Below are positions 1 through 9,473 of a stretch of 64,000 nt of DNA, piece after piece. This stretch comes from Nostoc calcicola FACHB-3891 (GTDB taxonomy: Bacteria > Cyanobacteriota > Cyanobacteriia > Cyanobacteriales > Nostocaceae). The stretch spans positions 123,414-187,413 of the forward strand of contig NZ_JACJRQ010000016.1 in the NCBI RefSeq assembly GCF_014697355.1, read 5' to 3'. Each line of letters opens with the position of its first letter. Position 1 is the stretch's first letter. The notes under the pieces are model-generated. The model saw nothing but the letters and a program-made list of their open reading frames with translations, was not told the DNA's origin and did not search any database. The position numbers were made by a program, and so were the translations under genes.

Positions 1-87
1 TCACTTGGTAGCATTGCTGCTACTGTAATTAAACCCAATGGCGGGTTTGTTGAACGTAACCCTGCCAAATCAAGGGTTTCCTGGTAA
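1..87 (+). CDS. C-terminal end of an unidentified gene (partial)
   Basis: Frame 1 is open from the window edge to a TAA at 85-87, giving 28 residues that end ...PAKSRVSW. The reading is plausible as coding but is too short to assign to a family. The following 270 bases (88-361) are AT-rich with no gene that I can see. It could also be a chance open stretch. Confidence 0.35.
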   Translation, partial: SLGSIAATVIKPNGGFVERNPAKSRVSW

Positions 88-361
88 GACCAGAAAGAAT
101 TGGGCATTATAGGCCAGAGTAGTAAAGCTTTCATCAGCAGACTCCCCGGAGTAGAGAAATTAACTCACAATTCCCAGGTTACTGCTACTTTCTCTTAGAA
201 AAACTTAAATTTTTCCTAATCGTGTAAATAGAAGTACATAAATTGCTTAGATAAGCAAAAAAAGTTTTATTTACGGCGTTTTGCGGTTTATTCGACCTGA
301 CTGTAATCATTTTATTCGGCGATCGCCCAGAGTACTCAACAAGGGCAATGTCAGTTGTCAG

Positions 362-1507
362 TTAATCGCGGCGTGAATGTGACAGTTCTGATGGGCGATC
401 GCTTATCCTAGTTTTAGCTTGATAACGATACCGCCACATTACAAAGCCAGTGATAAATAAAATTAATGGTGCAAGTCCAACAAATACATAGAGGATACGG
501 GATGGAAGTCCCCAAAAAGTACCATAGTGGAGGGGAACAAAGGAGTTGAGGACGCGATCGCCCAGTGATAACTTCAAACCGTTATCAACTCGCAAAACTT
601 TACCACTGTACTGGTCAAGATAAACATTACTGTTACCATACTCTATATTTTCCTGCGGCAACTTCATGCGAATTTGTAAGGCATTTTCTGGTTTATCAGG
701 AAAGTAAATGCTTTTGGTAATAGCACCTGGCAAAGCAGCATTCGCAATTTTTAGTTGTTGGGTTAGATTTAAAATCGATTTACCAAAAATTGGCTGAGAT
801 ACTGGCTCAGATAATTTTGGAGTGAATGTAACAGCGTAAATAATCGGCTCAGTTAAATCGTAGAAGTTCCAGCAAAAGCCAGTAAAGCCAGTAAAAAATA
901 AAAAAACCACAGTAATGATGCCAGCCACTTTGTGAATGTCAAAGTTCGCACGTTTAGGATGAGCATCAAGTTTGATTTTGAAGCCTGTAATCAATCTGCG
1001 CCAACCAGGCCAAAGAATTAAACCTGTGATACTAAGAATACACATTAGCAAGGCAGTAATGCCAACAATTATAATTCCGGTTTCACCTGCCATCAAGGTA
1101 TAGTGCAAATTAAGCATTATCCCAATCAGGGTTTGATCCCATAGGCGTTGACCCATAATTTTCCCTGTATAAGGGTTGACAAAAACCTCTGTTCTGTGAC
1201 CATCAGTTGATGCCAATTGTCCTATGTAAGGAGTATCTGGAGCATCTGGCAAATAAATCCGAAAAAGTTTCAAGTCACTTCGTGCAGCATACCTAGCCTG
1301 AATTATATTTACCACAGACTCTGGAGATAACTGCTCTTTTTGGGGTGTAATGTGTCCATACTGTTGAGCGATCGCCAAGTGGTCAAAATCTTGCTCAAAC
1401 ACCAACAAGCTACCTGTTAAGCCGACTATAATTAGCACCAGTCCTACTGCTAAACCAACATAGCGGTGCAAAATAAATGTTAGATCGCGTATTTTTTTAG
1501 AGTTCAT
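362..1507 (-). CDS. PepSY-associated transmembrane protein
   Basis: 381 aa. This resembles the PepSY_TM family of inner-membrane proteins found next to siderophore receptors, where they are thought to help iron release or reduction. An N-terminal helix (about residues 14-36, after an RDLTFILHRYVGL start) is followed by a soluble PepSY-like segment (VFVNPYTGKIMG, about 108-119). Further hydrophobic helices lie near 140-165, 195-215 and 335-360, with the HRYVGL and HK histidines typical of the family. It lies 54 bp downstream of the TonB-dependent receptor on the same strand, so the two are probably cotranscribed. The family call is firm; the exact biochemical role is inferred from context. Confidence 0.85.
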   Translation of the reverse strand: MNSKKIRDLTFILHRYVGLAVGLVLIIVGLTGSLLVFEQDFDHLAIAQQYGHITPQKEQLSPESVVNIIQARYAARSDLKLFRIYLPDAPDTPYIGQLASTDGHRTEVFVNPYTGKIMGQRLWDQTLIGIMLNLHYTLMAGETGIIIVGITALLMCILSITGLILWPGWRRLITGFKIKLDAHPKRANFDIHKVAGIITVVFLFFTGFTGFCWNFYDLTEPIIYAVTFTPKLSEPVSQPIFGKSILNLTQQLKIANAALPGAITKSIYFPDKPENALQIRMKLPQENIEYGNSNVYLDQYSGKVLRVDNGLKLSLGDRVLNSFVPLHYGTFWGLPSRILYVFVGLAPLILFITGFVMWRYRYQAKTRISDRPSELSHSRRD

Positions 1508-1561
1508 AGTAGATGCTTTCCGATACCATACAGGACTTAATGAGTTAAGAAATTCAAGAAA

Positions 1562-4186
1562 TCAAAACTCAATTGAAACTGTTCCCAGCACAGTCAAAGG
1601 CGCACCAGGACGCAGATAGTAGCCTTGAGAATCGTAATATGTAGTACCAAAAAGATTCTTAAAGTTCAGCCCAACCCGCCAGTTATCGTGTTTGTAGAAA
1701 ATTGAGGCATCAGCGCGCACGTAGGAGGGGATTTTGAAAGTGTTGGGGAGTGTAGCTTCGCGATCGCCTGTATAAAAGACTCCCCCACCAAACCCTAATC
1801 CTTTCATACCACCGCTTTGAATTTCATAGGTCGTCCAGAGACTACCCCCACTACCAGGAGCATTTACCAGCAAGTCCCCCACTGGCAGGCTGTTATCTTG
1901 ACTAACAAAAGCATCGTTGACAAAGTAGGAAGCAATTAGATTCCAGCCTGGTAAAATCTGTCCAGAAACGTCAAATTCCAAACCGCGACTTTTCACCTCT
2001 CCAGCCGCAATGGAAAAGTCAGAGTTACCTGGAGTGGGATCGGTTGTAGCGACATTTTTTTTGGTGATATCATAGGCAGCAAAAGTAGCGGATAGCCGAT
2101 CTTTAATCAGTTCGGCTTTGAGTCCTACTTCATATTGAGTGCCGCGCTCTGGTGGTAGTTGAGTTCCATCTACCGTCCGCGAAAAGCCGGGATTAAACGA
2201 GCGGCTGTAGCTAGCGTAAATTGAAATCGGCGCTAGGGGCTGATAAACGATGCCAATGCGAGGTGAAAAGGCCTCATCATACAACCTATCAACGCTGGTA
2301 TCATCAATTGGCTCTCTACCCAAAGAATCCAGCAGTTGAGAGCGATTTTTGCGGTGAACAAAGTCATACCTACCACCTACCAATAGCTTCAGATTTGGTA
2401 GCAATGTCACTTGATCTTGCAGATAAAGGGCGATGGTATTGCGATCGTTACGATCTCGTTGGGCTGCCTCATCAAACTCTGGTGGCGGGGAAGCCCCATA
2501 CACAGGATTGAATAAATCAATACTGGGAGTCAGTGAAACAGAACTTCGGAGATAGTCGTAGCCATAGATATATTTATTCCATTCCAACCCCACAAGAACT
2601 TGATGTTGAATGGAACCCGTACTGAAATTAGCGATCAAATCGTTTTGCAGAGAATAATTTTGTAAATAACCCGGACCAGCGGCAAACCTCCGTAGCACGG
2701 TACGACCATCTAAATCAATGCTATTCGGTCGAAACTCTGACTCCTGGGAATCATTAAGCGTAACGGAAAAGCCACTGCGAAGCTGGATGTTTTTACTGAA
2801 GCGATGATTGACGTTCAGAAATACAGAGTGTGTCTCTTGGGAGAAACGATCGCCTGGTTCCCCTAAAAAACGACTGATAGGAGCTTTAAAAACGCTTGGA
2901 TCGGGGGGCAGACCATCATAATAGGTGCGATCGAGTTTGAGATATTCATACTCCAGCGTCAATGTTGTCGCATCACCAATTTTGTAAGTCAGTGCTGGTG
3001 CGATCGCCAATACTTCCTGATTACCAAAATCGATAAAACTACCAGAGTTTTCGTATGCAGCATTCAGACGGTACAGCAACGTTCTGTCTGAGTTTAGCGG
3101 CCCAGAAATATCAATGGAGGGACGATAAGTGCTAAAATTCCCGGCTGTAAATTCAGCAAAGTAGTAAGGCTCGCTGAGTGGTTGTTTGGTAATGTAATTC
3201 ACCACACCTCCAGGCTCAAACTGTCCATATAACACTGAAGCTGGACCCTTGAGAACTTCGATCCGCTCAATGTTAGTCGGATTTACAAAGTTGTCCTGAA
3301 CGGAAAAACCATTTCTCAAGTTGTCATAGGTTGTGAATCCCCGAATGTTGTAATTATCCGTAGCCCCGGCATAGCCTCCTTGGGGAGTCACACCACTGAC
3401 ATTCCGTGCTGCATCGCTAATCCGTGTAATTTGTTGATCCTTGATAACTTGTTGGGGAACCACTTGAATTGACTGGGGAATATCGCGCAGTGGCGTGTCG
3501 GTTCTAGTCGCAGTTGATGCATCTGGTACGCTATATCCGTCCTGCTCACCCGTCACTACTAGTTCAATCGGTTTATCACCTTCTGCTGATGGTTGACTTG
3601 GTTCTGTCTGAGTTTCTGACTGACTTGGTTGAGGAGTTGGTTGTGTTTGAGGTTGTTGTTGGGATGGCGCAGAAGTTGCAGCACTTGCCACAGAGAAGAC
3701 CAGACCCTCGTCTGGACTGTCAAACAATTCAACGACTGGCATAATAGTCTCACCTGTTACAGTCACCCGGATAGTATTGGCATCAAAGTTAGTAACAGTT
3801 ATCTCGGTAATTCCCGCTATCGGTTTATCCGAGCGGAATGTAAATGCCTCACCACTAGGTAAACGCAGCTGTGCATTGGGAATATCAGCAATAAAGTTAT
3901 TACCAGCACTGCGATTCGTGATTGGCAACTGTTCGCCTTTAGAAGTCTGTAAAATCACCTCCACACCCTTGTTGGTAGGATTTACCTTGACTCCCGTCAC
4001 CTGCACAACTTCTGTTTGTGGCGTTTGGTGCTGTTCTTCTATCTGAGCCAGCCATTCTTTCACTGTTCTTGCAAAGCGACTTGGCTCTTGGATAGGAGAA
4101 ATTTTAGTTACTTCCTTTGCCTGCCCAGGTCTGACAACGACAGCAACCAGAAAGCAGGAAATAAAAAACGATCGCGACAGTTTCAT
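1562..4186 (-). CDS. TonB-dependent siderophore receptor with N-terminal AMIN domain
   Basis: About 874 aa from the ATG at 4186; a GTG four codons upstream is also possible. It is an outer-membrane beta-barrel for ferric-siderophore uptake powered by TonB. In order: signal peptide (MKLSRSFFISC...), an AMIN domain at about 55-165 (VTGVKVNPTNKGVEV to the NTIRVTVTG strand), a Pro/Gln/Ser/Thr-rich linker, a plug domain from about 230 (PLRDIPQSIQVVPQQV, IERIEVLKGPASVLYGQ) and a 22-strand-type barrel ending in TVLGTVSIEF with the terminal aromatic residue. AMIN domains are commonly fused to such receptors in cyanobacteria. It lies between the AraC regulator and the PepSY gene. The ligand cannot be told from the sequence. 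Confidence 0.92.
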   Translation of the reverse strand: MKLSRSFFISCFLVAVVVRPGQAKEVTKISPIQEPSRFARTVKEWLAQIEEQHQTPQTEVVQVTGVKVNPTNKGVEVILQTSKGEQLPITNRSAGNNFIADIPNAQLRLPSGEAFTFRSDKPIAGITEITVTNFDANTIRVTVTGETIMPVVELFDSPDEGLVFSVASAATSAPSQQQPQTQPTPQPSQSETQTEPSQPSAEGDKPIELVVTGEQDGYSVPDASTATRTDTPLRDIPQSIQVVPQQVIKDQQITRISDAARNVSGVTPQGGYAGATDNYNIRGFTTYDNLRNGFSVQDNFVNPTNIERIEVLKGPASVLYGQFEPGGVVNYITKQPLSEPYYFAEFTAGNFSTYRPSIDISGPLNSDRTLLYRLNAAYENSGSFIDFGNQEVLAIAPALTYKIGDATTLTLEYEYLKLDRTYYDGLPPDPSVFKAPISRFLGEPGDRFSQETHSVFLNVNHRFSKNIQLRSGFSVTLNDSQESEFRPNSIDLDGRTVLRRFAAGPGYLQNYSLQNDLIANFSTGSIQHQVLVGLEWNKYIYGYDYLRSSVSLTPSIDLFNPVYGASPPPEFDEAAQRDRNDRNTIALYLQDQVTLLPNLKLLVGGRYDFVHRKNRSQLLDSLGREPIDDTSVDRLYDEAFSPRIGIVYQPLAPISIYASYSRSFNPGFSRTVDGTQLPPERGTQYEVGLKAELIKDRLSATFAAYDITKKNVATTDPTPGNSDFSIAAGEVKSRGLEFDVSGQILPGWNLIASYFVNDAFVSQDNSLPVGDLLVNAPGSGGSLWTTYEIQSGGMKGLGFGGGVFYTGDREATLPNTFKIPSYVRADASIFYKHDNWRVGLNFKNLFGTTYYDSQGYYLRPGAPLTVLGTVSIEF

Positions 4187-4339
4187 AACCCCACACACCC
4201 AACCGTATTACTAAATACAAAGCTTGCTATTTGCAAATTACTTTTAATTAACTCTATTCAGGAGAATACGAAAATTTGGGCGATCGCATATATCTGAAAC
4301 CGGATTTTTTTTATCGGAATCGGGATCTACCTTTTCCTA

Positions 4340-5329
4340 TCAGGCTTTGTGGTGGCGATAATCTCTAGGAGTCATACCAAATTGCCGCTTAAACAGATAG
4401 CCGAAATGACTTGTACTTTCATACCCTACTTGAGAAGCAATTTCTGCAATCGTTAAATTAGTGCTGATGAGTAACTGTTGTGCTTGCTCTAGCCGTAAGG
4501 ATTGCACATACCCACACACTGTAGTGCCAAAAATTTCTCGAAATCCCCGTTTGAGCTTAAAATCATTGAGTCCGATTTGTCTGGCTAGATTTAGTAGAGA
4601 AGGTGGATGCTGGAGCCTTTGATTGAGAATGGCTTTGGCGTGGTGTAAACGTTCAACTTCGTCAGGGCGAAAAAATAGCGACCGCTGCAATAAAAGATTA
4701 TTTTCTCCCCACTGAGCAATCTGAAGGGTCAGTAATTCCAATACCTTTGCTTCTAAATACATTTGTCTGAGTGTTTCTCGGAACGGACACTGCAAAATTT
4801 GCTGAAGTACCAACCGCATGGCAGGTGTGATAGCTCCTAATGGCTGATGGAAACGGTCTTTTGTCGGATTTTCGATCAACTGCTGGAGCAGAGTTGGTAA
4901 TTCCTGGAAGCTACCCTGGAAACTAGAAAGTAAATCAGGATACCAGTAAATACTGATACACTGCTTGTGTTGCTTCGCAGGAAAATGCTCAAACTCCCGA
5001 ATATCAGGCAAGTAAAATAAGTAGTTATAGCCTGCAATTTCTTCATAATCGTCCCTGACTCCAGGCATATTTGGCGTAGTGGTTCTCATACCACCAGACA
5101 AAAAAAATTTAGATGTCAGAAAAGGTGAATCATCATGTTCACCCTCAAGAATCACTGCTTGAGAATACTCGCTTTCTTGAATTACTAGTTCAAGGCGATG
5201 GCGTAGCATAGTCCAATGACTGCTGGCTTGACCAAACCAAGTAGAAAATTTGACTTTTCCCTCATGGTGATTAAGCTGTACATCGTCACATAATTCATTA
5301 AAGTCTGTCTCGCTTAAACGAATAATCAT
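4340..5329 (-). CDS. AraC-family transcriptional regulator (PchR-like)
   Basis: 329 aa. The C-terminal 100 residues form two helix-turn-helix motifs of the AraC/XylS type (LNLARQIGLNDFKLKRGF and IAEIASQVGYESTSHFGY, then FKRQFGMTPRDYR). The N-terminal 200 residues resemble the ligand-binding half of PchR-like regulators that sense ferric siderophores. It is first on the minus strand, 154 bp upstream of the receptor gene, so it probably activates that operon. No clear Fur box was identified in the gap at 4187-4339. Confidence 0.88.
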   Translation of the reverse strand: MIIRLSETDFNELCDDVQLNHHEGKVKFSTWFGQASSHWTMLRHRLELVIQESEYSQAVILEGEHDDSPFLTSKFFLSGGMRTTTPNMPGVRDDYEEIAGYNYLFYLPDIREFEHFPAKQHKQCISIYWYPDLLSSFQGSFQELPTLLQQLIENPTKDRFHQPLGAITPAMRLVLQQILQCPFRETLRQMYLEAKVLELLTLQIAQWGENNLLLQRSLFFRPDEVERLHHAKAILNQRLQHPPSLLNLARQIGLNDFKLKRGFREIFGTTVCGYVQSLRLEQAQQLLISTNLTIAEIASQVGYESTSHFGYLFKRQFGMTPRDYRHHKA

Positions 5330-5618
5330 GATAATACTTTCAACTGCTTATTGAGAATAGTATCTATTAGGAGGGAAACCGATGTCTACGACAAGCGCCT
5401 AAGAGCGTCTACGCAACTGTAAATCTGATGCAAGAAGAATATAGTCATTACTAAATCTATAATTCTGCAACGGCGAGTTGACCAGGAAAATGTCAAAATT
5501 AAATGAGTTTTGCGTAGGCGCGTTTGCGTTGGTGCAGCTTCTTCTAGACAAGAGAGGTGAATTGTCACCAGACCGCCACTTGATTAGCGCAGATTTGAGA
5601 TAACTAAGTTGAGAATTT

Positions 5619-6629
5619 ATGGGCAAGCAACGTGTTCTTTCTGGAGTTCAACCAACGGGCAATTACCATCTAGGCAACTACTTGGGAGCCATTCGCAACT
5701 GGGTAGAAGGTCAGAGCGAATACGAAAATTACCTCTTTGTGGCTGATTTGCACGCAATTACAGTGCCACACGACCCAACACAGTTGGCAGCTGATACCTA
5801 CACCCTAGTTGCTTTGTATCTAGCTTGTGGTCTTGATTTAAATCACTCCACCATTTTTGTGCAATCCCACGTTTCAGCCCACAGCGAACTCACCTGGTTG
5901 CTCAACTGTATTACACCTCTAAACTGGCTGCAAGATATGATCCAGTTTAAGGAAAAGGCTGTCAAACAGGGAGAAAATGTGAGTGCAGGTTTGTTGGATT
6001 ACCCAGTGCTAATGGCAGCTGATATTTTGCTTTACCAAGCCGATAAAGTGCCAGTGGGTGAAGACCAAAAGCAACACTTGGAATTGACACGGGATATTGC
6101 AGCTCGGTTAAATCACCAATTTGGTAAACCGGATCGACCAGTTCTGAAGTTACCAGATCCTTTGATTCGCAAAGAAGGGGCAAGGGTGATGAGTTTGGCG
6201 GATGGTACACGCAAAATGTCCAAGTCCGATCCTTCTGACTTAAGTCGCATCAATTTGCTAGATTCACCAGAGCAAATTCAATATAAGATTAAGCGTTGTA
6301 AAACCGATCCGATTCGTGGTCTGACTTTTGACGATCCGGAGCGTCCAGAGTGTAATAATTTGTTAACTCTGTATACATTGCTTTCTGGTAAAACAAAGGA
6401 AGATGTAGCAGTTGAGTGTCAGGATATGGGCTGGGGACAATTCAAGCCATTATTCACGGATACGATAATTGAATCTCTCAAACCAATCCAAGAAAAATAT
6501 CACGCGATAACTCAGGATAAAAGTTACTTAGAGTCCGTGTTGCGAGATGGAGGCGAAAAAGCTAGAGCGATCGCCAATCAAACTTTATCACAAGTAAAAG
6601 TTGCTTTGGGTTACTCTCTGCCTCTATGA
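5619..6629 (+). CDS. trpS: tryptophanyl-tRNA synthetase
   Basis: 336 aa, the usual bacterial TrpRS length. It charges tRNA-Trp in the cytoplasm. The class I signatures are present: the HIGH-type motif in PTGNYHLGNYLG (residues 12-23) and the KMSKS motif in RKMSKSDPSD (about 197-206). The ATG follows a GAGA ribosome-binding site. It is divergent from the AraC gene across 289 bp in which I see no gene. It ends 224 bp before the MetF-like gene. Confidence 0.97.
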   Translation: MGKQRVLSGVQPTGNYHLGNYLGAIRNWVEGQSEYENYLFVADLHAITVPHDPTQLAADTYTLVALYLACGLDLNHSTIFVQSHVSAHSELTWLLNCITPLNWLQDMIQFKEKAVKQGENVSAGLLDYPVLMAADILLYQADKVPVGEDQKQHLELTRDIAARLNHQFGKPDRPVLKLPDPLIRKEGARVMSLADGTRKMSKSDPSDLSRINLLDSPEQIQYKIKRCKTDPIRGLTFDDPERPECNNLLTLYTLLSGKTKEDVAVECQDMGWGQFKPLFTDTIIESLKPIQEKYHAITQDKSYLESVLRDGGEKARAIANQTLSQVKVALGYSLPL

Positions 6630-6716
6630 GTTTTACCTTTTGGGTGTGATTTGTTATACCATTTAACAAGAGAGAATTCAGCAATTAGTTGCTAGAATTT
6701 TCCAATTGAATTCTGT

Positions 6717-6786
6717 AGAGATGCGATTAATGAGCCAGCGCGTTGCGGGGGTTCCCCCCGTTGTAGCGACTGGCGTCGCGTCTCTA
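6717..6786. repeat. Nested palindromic dispersed repeat
   Basis: Outer arms GTAGAGATGCGA and TCGCGTCTCTAC enclose a second inverted pair (CCAGCGCGTTG.. with ..GTAGCGACTGG) around a GGGGGTTCCCCCC core. Elements related to the outer arms occur at 33080-33107 and inside the coding sequence at 41999-42036. It lies in the trpS-metF gap. Confidence 0.75.
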
Positions 6787-6853
6787 CTTCTGAATTATGA
6801 ATTCTGAATTCTGACTTCTAACTTGTTTTTTATAAATCGAGATTTCTAATGAT

Positions 6854-7774
6854 ATGCATCATACCCATAGTCCCACTGCCTTCCGTAGAGCCGTGCAAAC
6901 AGGTGAATTTCTCATTACAGCTGAGGTAGCACCTCCAAAAGGGGGAGATCCAGCCCACATGATTAAAATGGCGGCGACTCTTAAGGGGAGGGTTCATGCC
7001 GTCAATATTACTGATGGTAGCCGCGCCGTACTACGGATGTCTTCGTTGATGGCATCAGTAATTTTATTACAAAACGGTGTAGAGCCGATTTGTCAAGTTG
7101 CTTGCCGCGATCGCAACCGCATTGGTTTACAAGCTGATTTGATGGGCGCTCATGCTTTGGGCATACACAATATATTAGCCCTAACTGGTGACCCAGTAAA
7201 AGCAGGCGATCATGCCGATGCCAAAGCTGTTTTTGACTTGGAAGCTGTGCGACTGCTGCAAACGATCCGCAAGCTGAATCAAGGCGTTGATTGCAACGAT
7301 AAACCCCTAACTGATGGGGCGCTAGATTTATTTGCTGGCGCCGCAGTAGATCCGCAATGTAAGAGTTGGTCAGGTTTACAAAGTCGATTTGAACGCAAAA
7401 TTGAAGCCGGAGCGCAATTTTTTCAAAGTCAGTTGATTACCGATTTTGAACGCCTAGAAAAATTTATGGACACAATTGCTACTGGCTATAAAAAACCGAT
7501 TTTGGCAGGAATTTTTCTGTTGAAATCGGCAAAGAATGCCCAGTTTATTAATAAGTGCGTTCCGGGCGTAGATATTCCCCAACATATTATTGATAGATTG
7601 GCGAAAGCCAAAGACCCTCTTGAAGAAGGAATGAAAATTGCCGCCGAACAAGTGCAGATAGCGCGGCAATTGTGTCAAGGTGTCCATATGATGGCAGTGA
7701 AACGTGAAGATTTAATTGCACCAATTTTAGATTTAGCTGGAATTGCTCAAGTTAATCAGTTGGTATCAAGATAA
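6854..7774 (+). CDS. metF: methylenetetrahydrofolate reductase family protein
   Basis: 306 aa, a TIM-barrel flavoprotein of the MetF family. MetF proteins reduce 5,10-methylene-THF to 5-methyl-THF for methionine synthesis, using FAD. Family features seen are the early glutamate strand (FLITAEVAPPKG), the NITDGSRAVLRMS segment, NILALTGDPVKAGDH (about 112-126) and the FERKIEAGAQFFQSQLITD motif (about 181-199). The start ATG at 6854 follows a weak GAGA element. It is shorter at the C-terminus than eukaryotic enzymes, as expected for bacteria. It could act on a related folate in vivo. Confidence 0.88.
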   Translation: MHHTHSPTAFRRAVQTGEFLITAEVAPPKGGDPAHMIKMAATLKGRVHAVNITDGSRAVLRMSSLMASVILLQNGVEPICQVACRDRNRIGLQADLMGAHALGIHNILALTGDPVKAGDHADAKAVFDLEAVRLLQTIRKLNQGVDCNDKPLTDGALDLFAGAAVDPQCKSWSGLQSRFERKIEAGAQFFQSQLITDFERLEKFMDTIATGYKKPILAGIFLLKSAKNAQFINKCVPGVDIPQHIIDRLAKAKDPLEEGMKIAAEQVQIARQLCQGVHMMAVKREDLIAPILDLAGIAQVNQLVSR

Positions 7775-7899
7775 ACGAAGTTATGCATTTTTGATGAAAG
7801 CAGTTGGTTATTCCATCTGCTTTTTTTCATATTTAAACAGGAGGCGATCGCTATTTTTGATAAACTTTAAACACACACTTTTAGCTGAAATCAATTCCA

Positions 7900-8760
7900 G
7901 TGCAAACTGACAAAATATTTTATAGCTTATTTCAAGCTTTCCCTAGTATATTTTTTGCCATAATTGGTGATGCGACTATCAACGTCAACGCCTATGAATT
8001 TGTTTCCATTGAAGTGAAAGAAACGGCCTTTCGCATTGATGGGGTATTTGTTCCTACAAGTGAAACTATAGAGCAACCACTATACTTTGTTGAAGTTCAG
8101 TTTCAACTAGATTCGACTTTTTACAGACGCTTATTTGCCGAAATCTTTGTTTATTTGCGCCAAAACGAATCAGTAAACTATTGGCGTGCAGTGGTTATCT
8201 ATCCGCAAAGGAGTTTAGATCCAAGCGATCGCCTACCATATGAGTTGCTGCTAAACAGTTCACAAGTGCAACGTATTTATCTAGATGAACTAGGTACAGC
8301 GGAGAATTCATTGCAACTAGCGATCGTCAAATTAATTATCGAAAAAGAAGACACAGCCGTTGATAAAGGTAGAGAATTGATTTTACAGGCAAGACAACAA
8401 CTAGCAGACGAAGCAACCAAAAAGCAAATTGTAGAATTGATAGAAACCATCTTGTTGTACAAATTTACCCGGTTAAGCCGAGAGGAGTTGGCAGAAATGT
8501 TGGGCATAGATGAAGAATTCAAAAAAACAAGAATGTATCAGTCAATCAAGCAAGACGGCTTGGAAGAAGGTCGCCAGGAAGGTCGCCAGGAAGGTCGCCA
8601 GGAAGGTCGCCAGGAAGGTCGCCAGGAAGGTCGCCAGGAAGCTAAATTAGAAGCTGTTCCGAGGTTGTTGTCACTAGGGTTAAGTGTAGAACAAGTAGCT
8701 GTGGCTCTCGATTTAACAGTTGAGCAAGTGCAGCAAGCGGCTGAAAATCAGTCTGGCTGA
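7900..8760 (+). CDS. Rpn/DUF2887-family putative nuclease-like protein with EGRQ repeat
   Basis: 286 aa from a GTG start. The N-terminal 130 residues (DKIFYSLFQAFPSIFFAI, RIDGVFVP, PLYFVEVQFQLD, IFVYLRQ) match the PD-(D/E)XK-like Rpn/DUF2887 group often labelled recombination-promoting nuclease or putative transposase. It is abundant and multi-copy in cyanobacteria. Near residues 224-247 six perfect EGRQ units are encoded by 12-bp tandem repeats. The C-terminus (VPRLLSLGLSVEQVAVALDLTVEQV) looks like a short helix-turn-helix. It has its own terminator hairpin downstream. The function in the host is unknown. Confidence 0.8.
   Translation: MQTDKIFYSLFQAFPSIFFAIIGDATINVNAYEFVSIEVKETAFRIDGVFVPTSETIEQPLYFVEVQFQLDSTFYRRLFAEIFVYLRQNESVNYWRAVVIYPQRSLDPSDRLPYELLLNSSQVQRIYLDELGTAENSLQLAIVKLIIEKEDTAVDKGRELILQARQQLADEATKKQIVELIETILLYKFTRLSREELAEMLGIDEEFKKTRMYQSIKQDGLEEGRQEGRQEGRQEGRQEGRQEGRQEAKLEAVPRLLSLGLSVEQVAVALDLTVEQVQQAAENQSG
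8569..8640 (+). repeat. 12-bp tandem repeat, six perfect copies, in frame
   Basis: The unit GGTCGCCAGGAA is repeated six times without mismatch and encodes Gly-Arg-Gln-Glu. Because the unit is a multiple of three, copy-number slippage would keep the frame. Confidence 0.97.
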
Positions 8761-8787
8761 TTGTGGGTCGAAGAGATTCCCAGAACT

Positions 8788-8823
8788 AAAGTCGAGGGGA
8801 GTGTTGTTACTCGTCTCGACTTT
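8788..8823 (+). terminator. Terminator-like hairpin after the Rpn gene
   Basis: Arms AAAGTCGAGGGGAGT and ACTCGTCTCGACTTT pair at 13 of 15 positions around a 6-base loop, followed by a T-rich stretch. It starts 28 bp after the Rpn-family stop codon. Confidence 0.6.
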
Positions 8824-9017
8824 ACTTTTGATCGTGCCCCCGAATTGTGTATTTGTATTACTGGTCTTGATAATGTTTTACACATCATCGAGTGTTTGTT
8901 AGAGGCGATCGCTATCACATTATTCAACTATCAAACATTAGCCCATAGCGGCATAATATCACTCATAACATAAACCACTAAGCCGCTTACACAAGTCTAT
9001 TGCATCTGGGCATTTGG

Positions 9018-9263
9018 TTACATCTTACCGTGTTGCATCACTTCTTGTAGATGGTGGCGAATTTCTTTTGCTTGCTCAATATCAGATTGCCGCAATTTTT
9101 GGAACAACTCTACACAAGGTTGGGAACCGGCTTGCTGTGCATCTTTGATGTAAATATCGTAAGCCTTAACAGCTTCAGCCTTGTTGTGCAACACGGTGAC
9201 AAAATCGTACTCCAAGTTGCTAATTGGTTCTTGAGACTGTCCGTTACCTGTATTTTTAGCCAT
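9018..9263 (-). CDS. Small conserved-looking hypothetical protein (81 aa)
   Basis: An acidic, helical 81-residue protein (NLEYDFVTVLHNKAEAVKAYDIYIKDAQQAG...). An AGG-containing site (GAGGTT) precedes the ATG. The pattern of helices and the EYDFVTVLHNKAEA start recall small ferritin-like or stress-related cyanobacterial proteins, but I cannot place it in a named family. It stands alone, with repeat-filled gaps on both sides. The opposite-strand reading over the same bases is less convincing because it lacks a ribosome-binding site. Confidence 0.7.
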   Translation of the reverse strand: MAKNTGNGQSQEPISNLEYDFVTVLHNKAEAVKAYDIYIKDAQQAGSQPCVELFQKLRQSDIEQAKEIRHHLQEVMQHGKM

Positions 9264-9473
9264 TGTTTGAACCTCTTTGTAGGATTTATAATTAACTTTA
9301 TACTCACCCTAAAAAAGCAATTCATCTCCCAAAAAGAGTATATTTAAATACGCCGTAAGTACCTTACAAAGGTAGATTATATTAATTCGTATTTGTCATT
9401 TGTCATTTGTTATTATTCTCCTGCTTCCTCATCTCCCCACTCCCCACTCCCCACTCTCTAGTTTCAGAGGAAT

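Noticed and set aside
5386..5626. Two overlapping short minus-strand frames before trpS
   Set aside because: They have no start signals and overlap each other in different frames. They are likely chance open stretches in the divergent promoter region.
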